Assembly (NCBI RefSeq): GCF_019977735.1
Contig: NZ_AP025018.1
Coordinates: 3,596,001 to 3,660,000 of the forward strand
DNA: 64,000 nucleotides
From: Calothrix sp. PCC 7716
Lineage (GTDB): Bacteria; Cyanobacteriota; Cyanobacteriia; Cyanobacteriales; Nostocaceae
Direction: 5' to 3'
Shown here: positions 25,637 through 34,301 of the stretch, piece after piece
Layout: every line of letters begins with the position of its first letter
Position numbering within the stretch: the first letter of the stretch is position 1
Notes under the pieces: model-generated
Databases searched by the model: none
Told to the model about the DNA's origin: nothing
The model's input: only the letters and a program-made list of their open reading frames with translations
Translations under genes and position numbers: made by a program

Positions 25637-26818
25637 TTATCCTGCAATCACCTTAGAAAGCATATCATCAAATAATTCAATTTTCCTTTGGAGAATTTCA
25701 GTTGTAGTATCTGTAGTTTCTGTAAATAGACCAAATTCATCTTTTTTAAACATTTTCTTTGTTTCTTCAACTAACCTCAATTTACGCTCGACTAAAATAT
25801 CTAAGGAGTGCAAATGTCTACTTAATCCAACCATAACGGCAATATAATAAGCTTTATCTGCTTTTTCAGCCCAATTATTTAATTTTGCATCAAAAGGTTT
25901 GAAGAGGTTCTCTTTGTATATATCATCAGCTAAATTTATTGTTTTAAGAAATATCTCTTTAAGAAATTGTACATCCTCATTCTTAAAATTCATACTTCTC
26001 AACATATAAATGTCAAGAAAATCTTGCAATTTTCCTTGATAACCTTGTAGATGACGAAGCGCAAAAAAGTATAGAATCAATTCAGCGTCTTCCAGATTTT
26101 GATGAAGTTTATTTGTAGCTAGTTTTTCCGGTTCGTCTACAGGAATTTCCCAAGATGAAGCAAATATACTGCTAGACGCTAAATCTATTAATAGGTCATT
26201 TAACTTGCCATAGTAAACATAGCTACGAAATTCTTGATTTGTTAAAAGTTCGCCAATGCTTGTTCTATTTAGTCGTTCAAAAATTGTTCTGTTTTGCTGA
26301 GATACTTCTTCGGCATTGAAAGTATTATCTGTCAGTAGTACAACAGTGTCTATTGGGCGACGATTAATATTTTCCTTAAAGTTTTCAGGTATTTGATTAT
26401 ATGTAAGTCCGTTAAGCTCAGGGTTTAATTCTAAACCTGTAAGCTGTAATTTATTATCATAAAAATCTTTGATTGCAAGAATTCTTTGTTTACCATCAAT
26501 CACTATATATGACTTATGCCCTTTCTCATATAAAGTAATGGACGGGACAGGAAAATTATATAAAAACGATTCAATTAACCTTGACTGAGCTTGTTTATCC
26601 CAAGATAATCGTCTTTGATAAAAATTATTTATATCTATATAATTAGGATTCTCTAATAAACGAGCTAAAACGGGTAACTTCTCACTACCCACCATCTGGA
26701 TTATTTTTTTACCTCTAAAAGCAAGTTTATAATCATTCTTATTTTCATTTGCTTGGTTGACATGGCTTTTTAAAGGTAATTTTTTCCACACATTCTTTTC
26801 GCTAGGCGCCATTAGCAT
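25637..26818 (-). CDS. DUF262 protein, partner of the HEPN nuclease
   Basis: About 393 residues from the ATG at 26818 (MLMAPSEKNVWKKLPL). That start has an AAGGAG 9 nt upstream, better than the open frame to 26839. The DUF262 (ParB/Srx-like) core has INNFYQRRLSWDKQAQSRL, then SYIVIDGKQRILAIKDFYDN with the DGxQR nucleotide-site motif, then RPIDTVVLLTDNTFNAEE and FERLNRTS. The C-terminal half is helical with no HNH, so it lacks its own nuclease. DUF262 proteins bind and hydrolyse NTPs in GmrSD and related systems. The HEPN gene follows immediately. Confidence 0.87.
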   Translation of the reverse strand: MLMAPSEKNVWKKLPLKSHVNQANENKNDYKLAFRGKKIIQMVGSEKLPVLARLLENPNYIDINNFYQRRLSWDKQAQSRLIESFLYNFPVPSITLYEKGHKSYIVIDGKQRILAIKDFYDNKLQLTGLELNPELNGLTYNQIPENFKENINRRPIDTVVLLTDNTFNAEEVSQQNRTIFERLNRTSIGELLTNQEFRSYVYYGKLNDLLIDLASSSIFASSWEIPVDEPEKLATNKLHQNLEDAELILYFFALRHLQGYQGKLQDFLDIYMLRSMNFKNEDVQFLKEIFLKTINLADDIYKENLFKPFDAKLNNWAEKADKAYYIAVMVGLSRHLHSLDILVERKLRLVEETKKMFKKDEFGLFTETTDTTTEILQRKIELFDDMLSKVIAG

Positions 26819-26985
26819 ACTATTTCTCTCCTTATACAAGCATTATGCGCTTTATCTAATTGTATCAACTACTAAATGCGTGTCACGTGGCTATCCAACG
26901 CGCCGACTGTTATATATTGAAGGACGGCGCCTGCTCCCGAAATAATGTTGTACTGAGAACTTCCAAAAATTAAATTCTCCTGTAT

Positions 26986-27011
26986 TGTGGAATGGGCATC
27001 CTTGCCCGTTC
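26986..27011. repeat. Type A hairpin
   Basis: TGTGGAATGGGCATCCTTGC continues into CCGTTC. It lies in the gap between the DUF4926-like gene and the DUF262-HEPN operon. The rest of this gap (26840-27104) contains GGCGCC sites but no gene. Confidence 0.8.
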
Positions 27012-27104
27012 TTAACCAGTGGCGCCTCCTGGTACCAACTTTTATGTAGTTTTTGTATTATAATACTAGATTGTGCGAAAGGGTGCGCTTCACAGTACTA
27101 ACTG

Positions 27105-27335
27105 TCATTCTGTAGTATCGGCAAAAATAAATTGCTCAGGACTGACAATTATATTAAAGTACTCAAAGTCTCCAACCAAATTAAAATTAGGTATAGCTAC
27201 ATCTACTGCATAACCTTCTGGGTTCTCATAACATTCAACAACCGTACCCAATGCATTTTGAGGAATTAACTGACTACTAAAGTCGTCTTGAATTTTAACC
27301 AATGTTTTAATTTGGTCATAAAGTTTAGCTTTCAT
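27105..27335 (-). CDS. DUF4926-like small protein
   Basis: A 76-residue protein starting MKAKLYDQIKTLVKIQDDF. The core GTVVECYENPEGYAVDVAIP followed by FEYFNIIVSPEQF has the short SH3-like beta-strand pattern of DUF4926 proteins, which are often found beside toxin or nuclease-like genes in cyanobacteria and may be immunity or adaptor proteins. It sits just downstream of the decayed xisI on the same strand. The assignment is from memory of the motif and moderate. Confidence 0.55.
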   Translation of the reverse strand: MKAKLYDQIKTLVKIQDDFSSQLIPQNALGTVVECYENPEGYAVDVAIPNFNLVGDFEYFNIIVSPEQFIFADTTE

Positions 27336-27364
27336 AAATTTTCCCTACGCTGCACAAATTTACG

Positions 27365-27632
27365 TTAAGCCACAGCGTATCCAGTGTACGGTCGTTTGTA
27401 TGGTGGCTGTAACCCTAGCACAATATCTTCCTTTAATACTCCCATCTTTTATGTCAAAGTGCATGACACTGTGATACACACGGTGTAAACCATTCCAGCC
27501 CATTAATTGATAATGGTCGTGTGTTGTATCAAAGATTAGCTCGTTTTCAACGTCTTGCTGCTTGGGTTTGCGGCTACCGTATCTGGTTAAGATAGTTTGT
27601 ATATGTTGGCGATACTGGTCTAGTTTGTCCAT
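27365..27632 (-). pseudogene. XisI remnant with internal deletion and frameshift
   Basis: The frame starts MDKLDQYRQHIQTILTRYG and continues with LIFDTTHDHYQLMGWNGLHR and VYHSVMHFDIKDGSI, the first two-thirds of XisI (fdxN-element excision controlling factor). After GSI the frame is wrong, but shifting by one base gives KEDIVLGLQPPYKRPYTGYA and VA plus a stop, the normal XisI ending. About 20-25 codons between the two parts are missing, with a frameshift at the junction (near 27438). No xisH partner is seen upstream. The gene is broken. Confidence 0.82.
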
Positions 27633-27924
27633 TTTATCGGCGCCTCTATAACTGTGTCGCACAACTCATAACCATATTAAAACAAGCTGGATAGCACGAA
27701 CATACCGTGCTTGTTAGCCGAAGACAAGGAGTAACGAGTTTTGCCGAGTTCTTGGGCGCCAAAGTATAATCTATGGTTAATAGTGGTGTATGTCAATTTT
27801 GCTAACGCTTTTAGCATTTTGCACTGCTATACCGTAAAAATACAGACAACAGACGATTGTCTGTATGTTAGGGTTGTGATTATTCTTAATGATACATACC
27901 AGCAATTGAACAGGGTTAGTAAAA

Positions 27925-28530
27925 GTGGTAGAACACATACAAGTCAGTATTGAGGAAATAGATGATAAATCACAATATTTAGATACTGTGATAAAACTTG
28001 GCGATGCGAATAAAGCAACCTTGAGTTTTTTCCCAAAAGGTGCTTTTCATAAACATGCTATTCGGCCCCAAATAATCGTAGCTCTTGAGAATAAAACTGA
28101 GTGTATCGGCTATTTGTTATACGATGTTTCAAGTAAATATAATCGGGTGAAAATACTTCATCTGTGTATTGCTCCTTCACATCAAGGTAAAGGAGTGGCT
28201 AGACAACTTGTTGATTATTTAATTAAAATTACCAAACAATATACTGGCATTGGTTTAACCTGTCGTCGTGATTACGGGCTAGACAGTATGTGGACTAAAC
28301 TTAATTTTGTTGCTCAGTATAATAAACCAGCAAAAACTATTGGAAAAGAATCTACATATTGGTGGCTAGATCATGGGCATCCAAATTTATTTTCTAATGC
28401 TGCCAACGAACAACGTGAGCATAAATACTGTGTAGTGTTAGACGATAACATATTTTTTAATTTTTTAGTAGAATCAAATGTAGATAATGAGGAATCTAAA
28501 TTCTTGTTAGCTGATTGGTTTTTAGGTTAA
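27925..28530 (+). pseudogene. GNAT acetyltransferase fused to a truncated PIN domain
   Basis: A 201-residue frame. Residues about 10-135 are a GNAT acetyltransferase with the acetyl-CoA loop LCIAPSHQGKGVARQLVDYL. From about residue 165 the sequence KYCVVLDDNIFFNFLVESN looks like the first strand and catalytic Asp of a PIN ribonuclease domain, as in GNAT-PIN proteins I recall from cyanobacteria. The PIN domain is cut after LLADWFLG, where the DNA changes into the mcrC fragment. The GNAT half alone could still fold. Start at GTG 27925. Confidence 0.68.
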
Positions 28531-29060
28531 AAGATTGTATCGGAATAAATTATAATCGTTTAAATCAGGATTACCAACTGTTACACAATCTCTGTCGATT
28601 ATTTTTGGATAATTCTGTTCCTACCCATGAAACAGGGGAATATATCGCGCTACCTTTTCTTGTGGATATGGCAAGGTTATATGAATTATTTATTGGCGAA
28701 TGGCTTAAAGTAAATTTACCTCAAGGTTGGATGATAAAGTATCAAGAAAAAATTGATATAGCCAAAAGTTTATATTTTAAAACTGATTTAGTAGTTTATG
28801 AAAGCTTGACTGGTGTTTCTCGCTTTATTATTGATACAAAATATAAGAATACAAACAGCGTGTCATCTGATGATGTTGCACAAGTTATAGCTTATGCTGT
28901 TTCCAAAAATTGCAAAGAAGCTATTTTACTCTATCCAACTCCTTTAAAACAGCCTTTAGATGAATATGTCGGAGATATCCGAGTTCGCAGCTTAACTTTT
29001 TCACTCGATGATGATTTTGAACATGCTGGCAATACTTTTTTGCATGAACTATTTTATTAA
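28515..29060 (+). pseudogene. McrC C-terminal fragment
   Basis: The frame carries the C-terminal nuclease half of McrC, the endonuclease of the McrBC modified-cytosine restriction system. Recognisable blocks are YNRLNQDYQLLHNLCRLFL, MARLYELFIGEWLK and the PD-(D/E)XK region TDLVVYES...RFIIDTKYKN, ending with RVRSLTFSLDDDFEHAG. The N-terminal half and the GTPase gene mcrB are absent, and the fragment begins where the GNAT-PIN gene is cut. The TTG at 28515 is only a nominal start. It is the product of a deletion that joined two unrelated defence genes. Confidence 0.85.
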
Positions 29061-29512
29061 CTTATTCAATAAGCGAATAATATACCTAAAAAGGGTTACA
29101 ACCTTATTTTTAAATTGTGTCAAAATTTTAGAGATGCTTCGTTCCTCAGCATGACATAAGTTTAGCTTTTATCCGTTTACAGTATAGCTAGGGCGAAGTT
29201 TGTTACCTTTATATGCTTATATAAAAGAGTCTATCCCTAGCTTTTGAGCTTAACTCTCCCAAACGGAGGGTGTTCCGGTATAGACCCCTTCATTAATTAT
29301 TATATCTCTAAATCGAAAATTAAACTTTGTTTTAAAGATAGTTAATCAAATAAATTGCACTTTGGAAATTTTGTGTCATTGATTTTGGGGAACTGGCGCC
29401 TATTTTTAACCTCTTTAACTCTCCCTCTCTGTGTACTCTGTGTCTCTGTGGTAAAAAATCATATTCGCTGCACAGGCAGGGATGCCTGTGCCACAATTAT
29501 GCAATTACAAGT
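29061..29512. other. Intergenic region with dispersed repeats and a structured segment
   Basis: No gene. It contains a 28-nt sequence (29131-29159) repeated in inverted orientation at 44023-44051, a CTCTGTGTCTCTGTGG motif shared with 44102-44116, and nested complementary pieces at 29181-29290 (TAGCTAGGG with CCCTAGCT; GTCTAT with ATAGAC; a CTCCC...GGAG hairpin) that could fold into an RNA. It also has a type A hairpin at 29470-29496 just after metH. Confidence 0.5.
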
Positions 29513-32500
29513 TTAGGCGCTGAAGTATTTGGCTATTGGGTGATAGGTGATAATGGCTGTTGTACTTTGTTCTGGGTACAATTGCTCACTTTCATCCATG
29601 TGCATTTTGATACGTTCGGCGCCTAACAATTCAAGCTGTTTATATTGGTCTTGAATATTCGGGCAAGCTGGGTATCCAAAGCTATACCGCGAACCTTGAT
29701 ATCTTTGTGCGAGCATATCGCGAATATTATCAGGTTCTTGTGCTGTAAACCCTAACTCACGGCGTATTCTAGCATGTGACCACTCAGCCAAAGCTTCTGC
29801 TATTTGCACAGCCATACCGTGGAAATACAGATAATCGGTGTATTGGTTATCTTTGTAGAGCTTTTGTGCAAACTCGGTAGCTATTTCTCCAACTGTCACG
29901 GCTTGCATTGGAAACACATCTATAATACCAGTTTCTTTTGGCGCAAAGAAATCTGCTATACATAAACGGCGCCCAGAACGTTGACGAGGAAATTCAAATG
30001 CAGCAAGCTCTCTTGCTCTTGTGGGATGGGCATCCTGCCCGTCCCATATACATAATGTATTCCCCTCAGCATTACAAGGAAAATACCCATATAATACCTG
30101 CGGATGCAACAAATTCTCCTCAACAACGCGCGCTTTCCATTTTTCCAGAATAGGATAAACCTTCTCTTCCAGAAAAGCAGTATATTCCTCTTTAGTTTGT
30201 TCTTTAGGTTTGCGGAACTGCCACTGACCTGCAACAAGTGCTTGCAAGTCTAGATGCCAGAATATTTCATCCCAAGGAATATCACCATTTTGTAGTAACT
30301 TAGTTCCCCAAAAAGGTGGTGTGGGACGCGCGATGTTTATATCGACTGCTTCGGAACGGCGGGTGTCTTTTTCTTTTGGTTCTTCGGGTTTTTTCTTGGC
30401 ATCCTCTTCTTCTCTAAGCGCGTTTCTGCCTACTTCGTTCTCACTGGCATATTCTCCCAAAAACCCACTAATATCATCCCATTGTGTGGATGCTTTGGCG
30501 GGCATGAGTTTGTCCATAAAGTGTAGGTCAGAGAATGCGTCTTTACCGTATACGACTCTGCCTTTATAGGTTTTTTGGCAGTCTTCGTAAACAAACTTGG
30601 GTGTTAAGGCGGCGCCTCCTAATATTACAGGTACGGTGATGCCTTTTTCGTTGAATATTTCCAAGTTTTCTTTCATGAACGCTGTTGACTTAACGAGTAA
30701 GCCGCTCATCGCGATACAATCGGCTTTGTATTTGTTGTATGCTTCGATGATATTCTCTACAGGTTGTTTAATACCTAGGTTAATTACCCTGTAACCGTTG
30801 TTCGACAAAATAATATCTACAAGGTTTTTACCAATGTCGTGAACGTCTCCTTTGACAGTGGCAATAATAAACGTTCCTTTCCCGCTGTTTGCATCCTCGG
30901 TTTCGCTTTTCTCCATGAACGGTTCTAAGAAAGCAACCGCTGACTTCATGGTTTCGGCTGACTGTAGTACAAATGGTAGCTGCATTTGTCCGGAACCAAA
31001 CAACTCACCTACTACTTTCATGCCGTCCAGCAGGAATATATTGATAATATCCAAAGCAGGATGTTTTTCCAAAGCTTGTTTGAGAGCATCTTCTAAACCT
31101 ATGCGCTCACCATCAATAATATGACGTTTGAGACGCTCTTCAACGGGGAGATTTTCGTCAACACCTTTATCGCGCTTGGTTGTTACCCCTTCAAATAATG
31201 TAGTTAGTATTGTCAGGGGGTCATATACACAGATGTCATTTTCAAATTTGCGCTCATCATATATTAGATTACGGCAAACTTCTTGATGCTTCTGTTCAAT
31301 TTTCGCAAGCGGTAGTATTTTATTAGGGCTAACAATTGCTCCATCCATTCCTACTTGCATTGCTTCATGCAGGAACATTGAGTTTAATACTATCCGTGCG
31401 GCTGGGTTTAAGCCAAAGGATATATTTGATACACCAAGCATAAAGTGACAACCAGGTAAATTCTCGCGAATTCTCTTAATTGCCTCTATAGTGGCTTTTC
31501 CATTTTCTCTATCTTCTTCAATCCCCGTAGAAACAGGTAAAGCTAATGTATCAAAGAATATTTCGTGCGGGGGAATACCATACTCAACGGCATCACGATA
31601 CGCACGCTGGGCAATTTCAAATTTCTTATCAGCGGTGCGCGCCATTCCTTCTTCGTCAATTGTACCAATAACTACTCCGGCGCCGTACTTCTTGGCAAGT
31701 TCCAATACTTTAAAAAATCTTTCTTCGCCGTCTTCGTAGTTGGTGGAGTTGAGAATGCACTTACCACCCGCAACTTTCAATCCTGACTCCATTTTTTCCC
31801 ATTCGGTTGAGTCAAGCATTAAAGGCAAGTTTACATTATTAACGATGCGGGATACTAACTCGTGCATATCCCTTACACCATCACGCCCTACATAGTCTAC
31901 GTTAACATCAAGGATGTGGGCGCCTTCTTTAACTTGAGCGCGCGCCATCGACACAAGTCCATCCCAGTCTTCAGCATTAAGCATTTCGCGGCATTTCTTA
32001 GAGCCGCTGGCGTTGAGTCTCTCTCCTACAATTAAGAAAGAATTATCTTGAGTGTAATTTTGTGTGCTATATATAGACGCTGCCGCAGGTTCTAACTGTG
32101 GATGACGTTCAGCAGGTTTTAGTTTTTTAGCAATTTCTGCAAGTTGTTGAATGTGCGCCGGTCTTGTCCCACAGCAACCCCCTATCACTTGGACACCCAG
32201 GTCTTCAACAAAGTGCATCAAATGCATCTGTAATTCCATCGGCGTAAGCCTATAATGCGCTTGTCCACCTACGTTTTCTGGTAAACCCGCATTAGGCACA
32301 CAGGAAACTATAAACGGCGAATGCTCACTCAAATACTTGATGTGCGGTTTCATCAAGTCGGGGCCTGTCGCGCAGTTCAAACCCAGAATATCTATTTTAT
32401 ATGGTTCCAAAATAGTCACAACGGCGTTAATTTCCGTTCCTACTAGCATTGTCCCCATTGTTTCCATCGTTACAGAAACCATTATCGGGCGCCTATCACC

Positions 32501-33055
32501 CTTTTTGGCAAAGACTTCTTCCACACCATTGAGTGCAGCTTTAATTTGCAGCACATCTTGGCATGTCTCAATAATAAACAAATCGACACCACCATCCCAA
32601 AGTGCTTCGGCTTGTTGAGCAAAGCCATCTTTCATCGTGTCGTAGCCAATATGTCCCAATGTTGGTAACTTGGTACCTGGACCCATCGAACCAGCAACAA
32701 AACGAGGTTTTTCTGGTGTCGAATATTCCTCAGCACAACGTTTTGCCAATTCTGCCGCCGTTTTGTTGAGATAATAAACTTGATCTTGCAGATTATACTC
32801 AGCAAGTACAGTAGATGTACCACCAAAAGTATCTGTTTCGATAACATCGGCGCCTGCTGCTAAAAAGTCACGGTGAACTTTTGCCACAGCTTCGGGGTTC
32901 GTATGAACAAGGTACTCGTTACAGCCCTCGTACTCGGCGCCACCAAAGTCATCAGCAGTCAGATTTTGTGATTGTAAGTTTGTACCCATCGCACCGTCAA
33001 ACACTATGACCGGACGGTTGGGACTATATAAGTGTTCGAGAAAGGAATTAGGCAT
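29513..33055 (-). CDS. metH: Cobalamin-dependent methionine synthase
   Basis: A 1,180-residue modular enzyme that methylates homocysteine using methyl-tetrahydrofolate via cobalamin. The domains in order are: homocysteine-binding barrel with zinc cysteines (GLNCATGPD and [10 protein letters not shown]), pterin-binding barrel ([30 protein letters not shown]), cobalamin domain with the lower-ligand His in [18 protein letters not shown], and the AdoMet reactivation domain ([32 protein letters not shown]). A type A hairpin lies inside the activation domain and encodes [10 protein letters not shown], an addition relative to the usual sequence. It is a single gene. No B12 riboswitch was recognised upstream. 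Confidence 0.96.
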   Translation of the reverse strand: MPNSFLEHLYSPNRPVIVFDGAMGTNLQSQNLTADDFGGAEYEGCNEYLVHTNPEAVAKVHRDFLAAGADVIETDTFGGTSTVLAEYNLQDQVYYLNKTAAELAKRCAEEYSTPEKPRFVAGSMGPGTKLPTLGHIGYDTMKDGFAQQAEALWDGGVDLFIIETCQDVLQIKAALNGVEEVFAKKGDRRPIMVSVTMETMGTMLVGTEINAVVTILEPYKIDILGLNCATGPDLMKPHIKYLSEHSPFIVSCVPNAGLPENVGGQAHYRLTPMELQMHLMHFVEDLGVQVIGGCCGTRPAHIQQLAEIAKKLKPAERHPQLEPAAASIYSTQNYTQDNSFLIVGERLNASGSKKCREMLNAEDWDGLVSMARAQVKEGAHILDVNVDYVGRDGVRDMHELVSRIVNNVNLPLMLDSTEWEKMESGLKVAGGKCILNSTNYEDGEERFFKVLELAKKYGAGVVIGTIDEEGMARTADKKFEIAQRAYRDAVEYGIPPHEIFFDTLALPVSTGIEEDRENGKATIEAIKRIRENLPGCHFMLGVSNISFGLNPAARIVLNSMFLHEAMQVGMDGAIVSPNKILPLAKIEQKHQEVCRNLIYDERKFENDICVYDPLTILTTLFEGVTTKRDKGVDENLPVEERLKRHIIDGERIGLEDALKQALEKHPALDIINIFLLDGMKVVGELFGSGQMQLPFVLQSAETMKSAVAFLEPFMEKSETEDANSGKGTFIIATVKGDVHDIGKNLVDIILSNNGYRVINLGIKQPVENIIEAYNKYKADCIAMSGLLVKSTAFMKENLEIFNEKGITVPVILGGAALTPKFVYEDCQKTYKGRVVYGKDAFSDLHFMDKLMPAKASTQWDDISGFLGEYASENEVGRNALREEEDAKKKPEEPKEKDTRRSEAVDINIARPTPPFWGTKLLQNGDIPWDEIFWHLDLQALVAGQWQFRKPKEQTKEEYTAFLEEKVYPILEKWKARVVEENLLHPQVLYGYFPCNAEGNTLCIWDGQDAHPTRARELAAFEFPRQRSGRRLCIADFFAPKETGIIDVFPMQAVTVGEIATEFAQKLYKDNQYTDYLYFHGMAVQIAEALAEWSHARIRRELGFTAQEPDNIRDMLAQRYQGSRYSFGYPACPNIQDQYKQLELLGAERIKMHMDESEQLYPEQSTTAIITYHPIAKYFSA
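30019..30048. repeat. Type A hairpin inside the metH coding sequence
   Basis: TGTGGGATGGGCATCCTGCC plus GTCCCATA is a type A repeat one base shorter in the loop than others. Read on the minus strand it encodes part of [13 protein letters not shown] near residues 1003-1013 of MetH, keeping the frame. Confidence 0.85.
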
Positions 33056-33243
33056 ACTTTCAAACTAAATTGAGTTATTGTGGTCTAGTTCCACTTTATT
33101 TAATATTCTCACCAATTTTTAGGGTTTTTGAGTAACTGAATTTTTACTGAAATCTTTAAAGATTTTGCTTGCCCAACAATCATATCTATCCGTCTAAATA
33201 CTGATATCGCGAAGAAAAGTATTATAAGCTACATTTTAGTGTA

Positions 33244-33270
33244 TGTTGGGTGGAGGAACGTAACCCAACA
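33244..33270. repeat. TGTTGGGT...ACCCAACA hairpin
   Basis: An 8-bp perfect stem with an 11-nt loop in the 301-bp region between divergent metH and amidase genes. Hairpins of this sequence type recur in cyanobacterial intergenic DNA. It may sit in one of the two 5' leaders. Nothing else was recognised in 33056-33356. Confidence 0.65.
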
Positions 33271-33356
33271 AATTTATTTGCTTGTATATAAGTTGCCTAT
33301 TTATAATTAAGGGTTGATACTAAAATTACATAGAGTAGCATGGGTAATTATTAGAA

Positions 33357-34301
33357 ATGCGAGATAGCGCTTGGATAACTAGAATGCTGGCTATTTCTTT
33401 GGTAGTCTTGGGTGTGATTGTGTTTTTTATTGGCAGCAAAGACGTTTCTAGTTCAGACAAGCTAGGCGAGCAACTTGGTTCAAGAGAGCAGGCAGCTTGG
33501 AGTCCAGCTAAAGTGCAGTACCAATCTGATCTTAAACCACCCGCCGCACAAATACCTAACCAACCTGTAAATAATCAACCATTACAAGCGAGTAAGGCGC
33601 CTGTACAACCAACTCCTGCCAAAACTATTACCGCACAAGCTCCACCAAAAAAGGCGCCAACTAATAAGCAACCACCCAAACGCGCGTTCACTACTACTTA
33701 TGCATTTAAAAGTTACACACCTAAATATGTAGTTGCCTGGGCAGACCCAAGTAATTATGGGGATAGGTTCGCTACAGATGTTTATGGTACTCCTGTTAAC
33801 AATCCACCAATTATAGTTCTCCACGAAACTACAAATTCTGCACAAAGCGCTGTTAATACGTTTAGAAGCAATAATTCACAAGACGAAAACAGACAAGTTA
33901 GCTATCATACTTTAATCGCGCGTAATGGGTTAGTTGTTTATCTTGTTCCGCCAGATAAACGTGCGTTCGGCGCCGGGAACTCAGTATTCGATGGTCTTAA
34001 TGGTTCCGAAACAGTACAAACTAACCCAACTTTAAAACCTTCTGTCAACAACTTTGCTTATCATGTTTCGTTAGAGACACCACCCGATGCATGGGACAAA
34101 AATGTGTCTAGTCATAGTGGTTATACAGATGAACAGTATAATTCGTTAGCTTGGTTAGTAGCACAAAGCGATGTTCCTGATGAACGCATTACTACTCACC
34201 GTGCAGTTGACCGTTCGGGACAAAGAATTGACCCTGTAAGTTTTGATTTTGATAAGTTTTATAGTATATTACACTCTTTTAGAGAAATTGCTATTAATTA
34301 A
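33357..34301 (+). CDS. N-acetylmuramoyl-L-alanine amidase (amidase_2/PGRP fold), membrane-anchored
   Basis: A 314-residue cell-wall amidase. A short basic N-terminus is followed by a membrane anchor (MLAISLVVLGVIVFFIG, residues about 10-26), a Pro/Lys/Gln-rich linker (about 50-110) and an amidase_2 domain. Zinc ligands are likely His156 (PIIVLHETTN), His281 (ITTHRAVD) and Asp293 (QRIDPVSF). The linker would span the periplasm so the enzyme can cut peptide stems from glycan strands. The gene ends one base before the stop codon of the WD40 protein gene on the other strand. Confidence 0.88.
   Translation: MRDSAWITRMLAISLVVLGVIVFFIGSKDVSSSDKLGEQLGSREQAAWSPAKVQYQSDLKPPAAQIPNQPVNNQPLQASKAPVQPTPAKTITAQAPPKKAPTNKQPPKRAFTTTYAFKSYTPKYVVAWADPSNYGDRFATDVYGTPVNNPPIIVLHETTNSAQSAVNTFRSNNSQDENRQVSYHTLIARNGLVVYLVPPDKRAFGAGNSVFDGLNGSETVQTNPTLKPSVNNFAYHVSLETPPDAWDKNVSSHSGYTDEQYNSLAWLVAQSDVPDERITTHRAVDRSGQRIDPVSFDFDKFYSILHSFREIAIN

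Noticed and set aside
33056-33356. Cobalamin riboswitch upstream of metH
   Set aside because: No B12-box-like sequence was seen; only an 8-bp hairpin of a dispersed repeat type is present.
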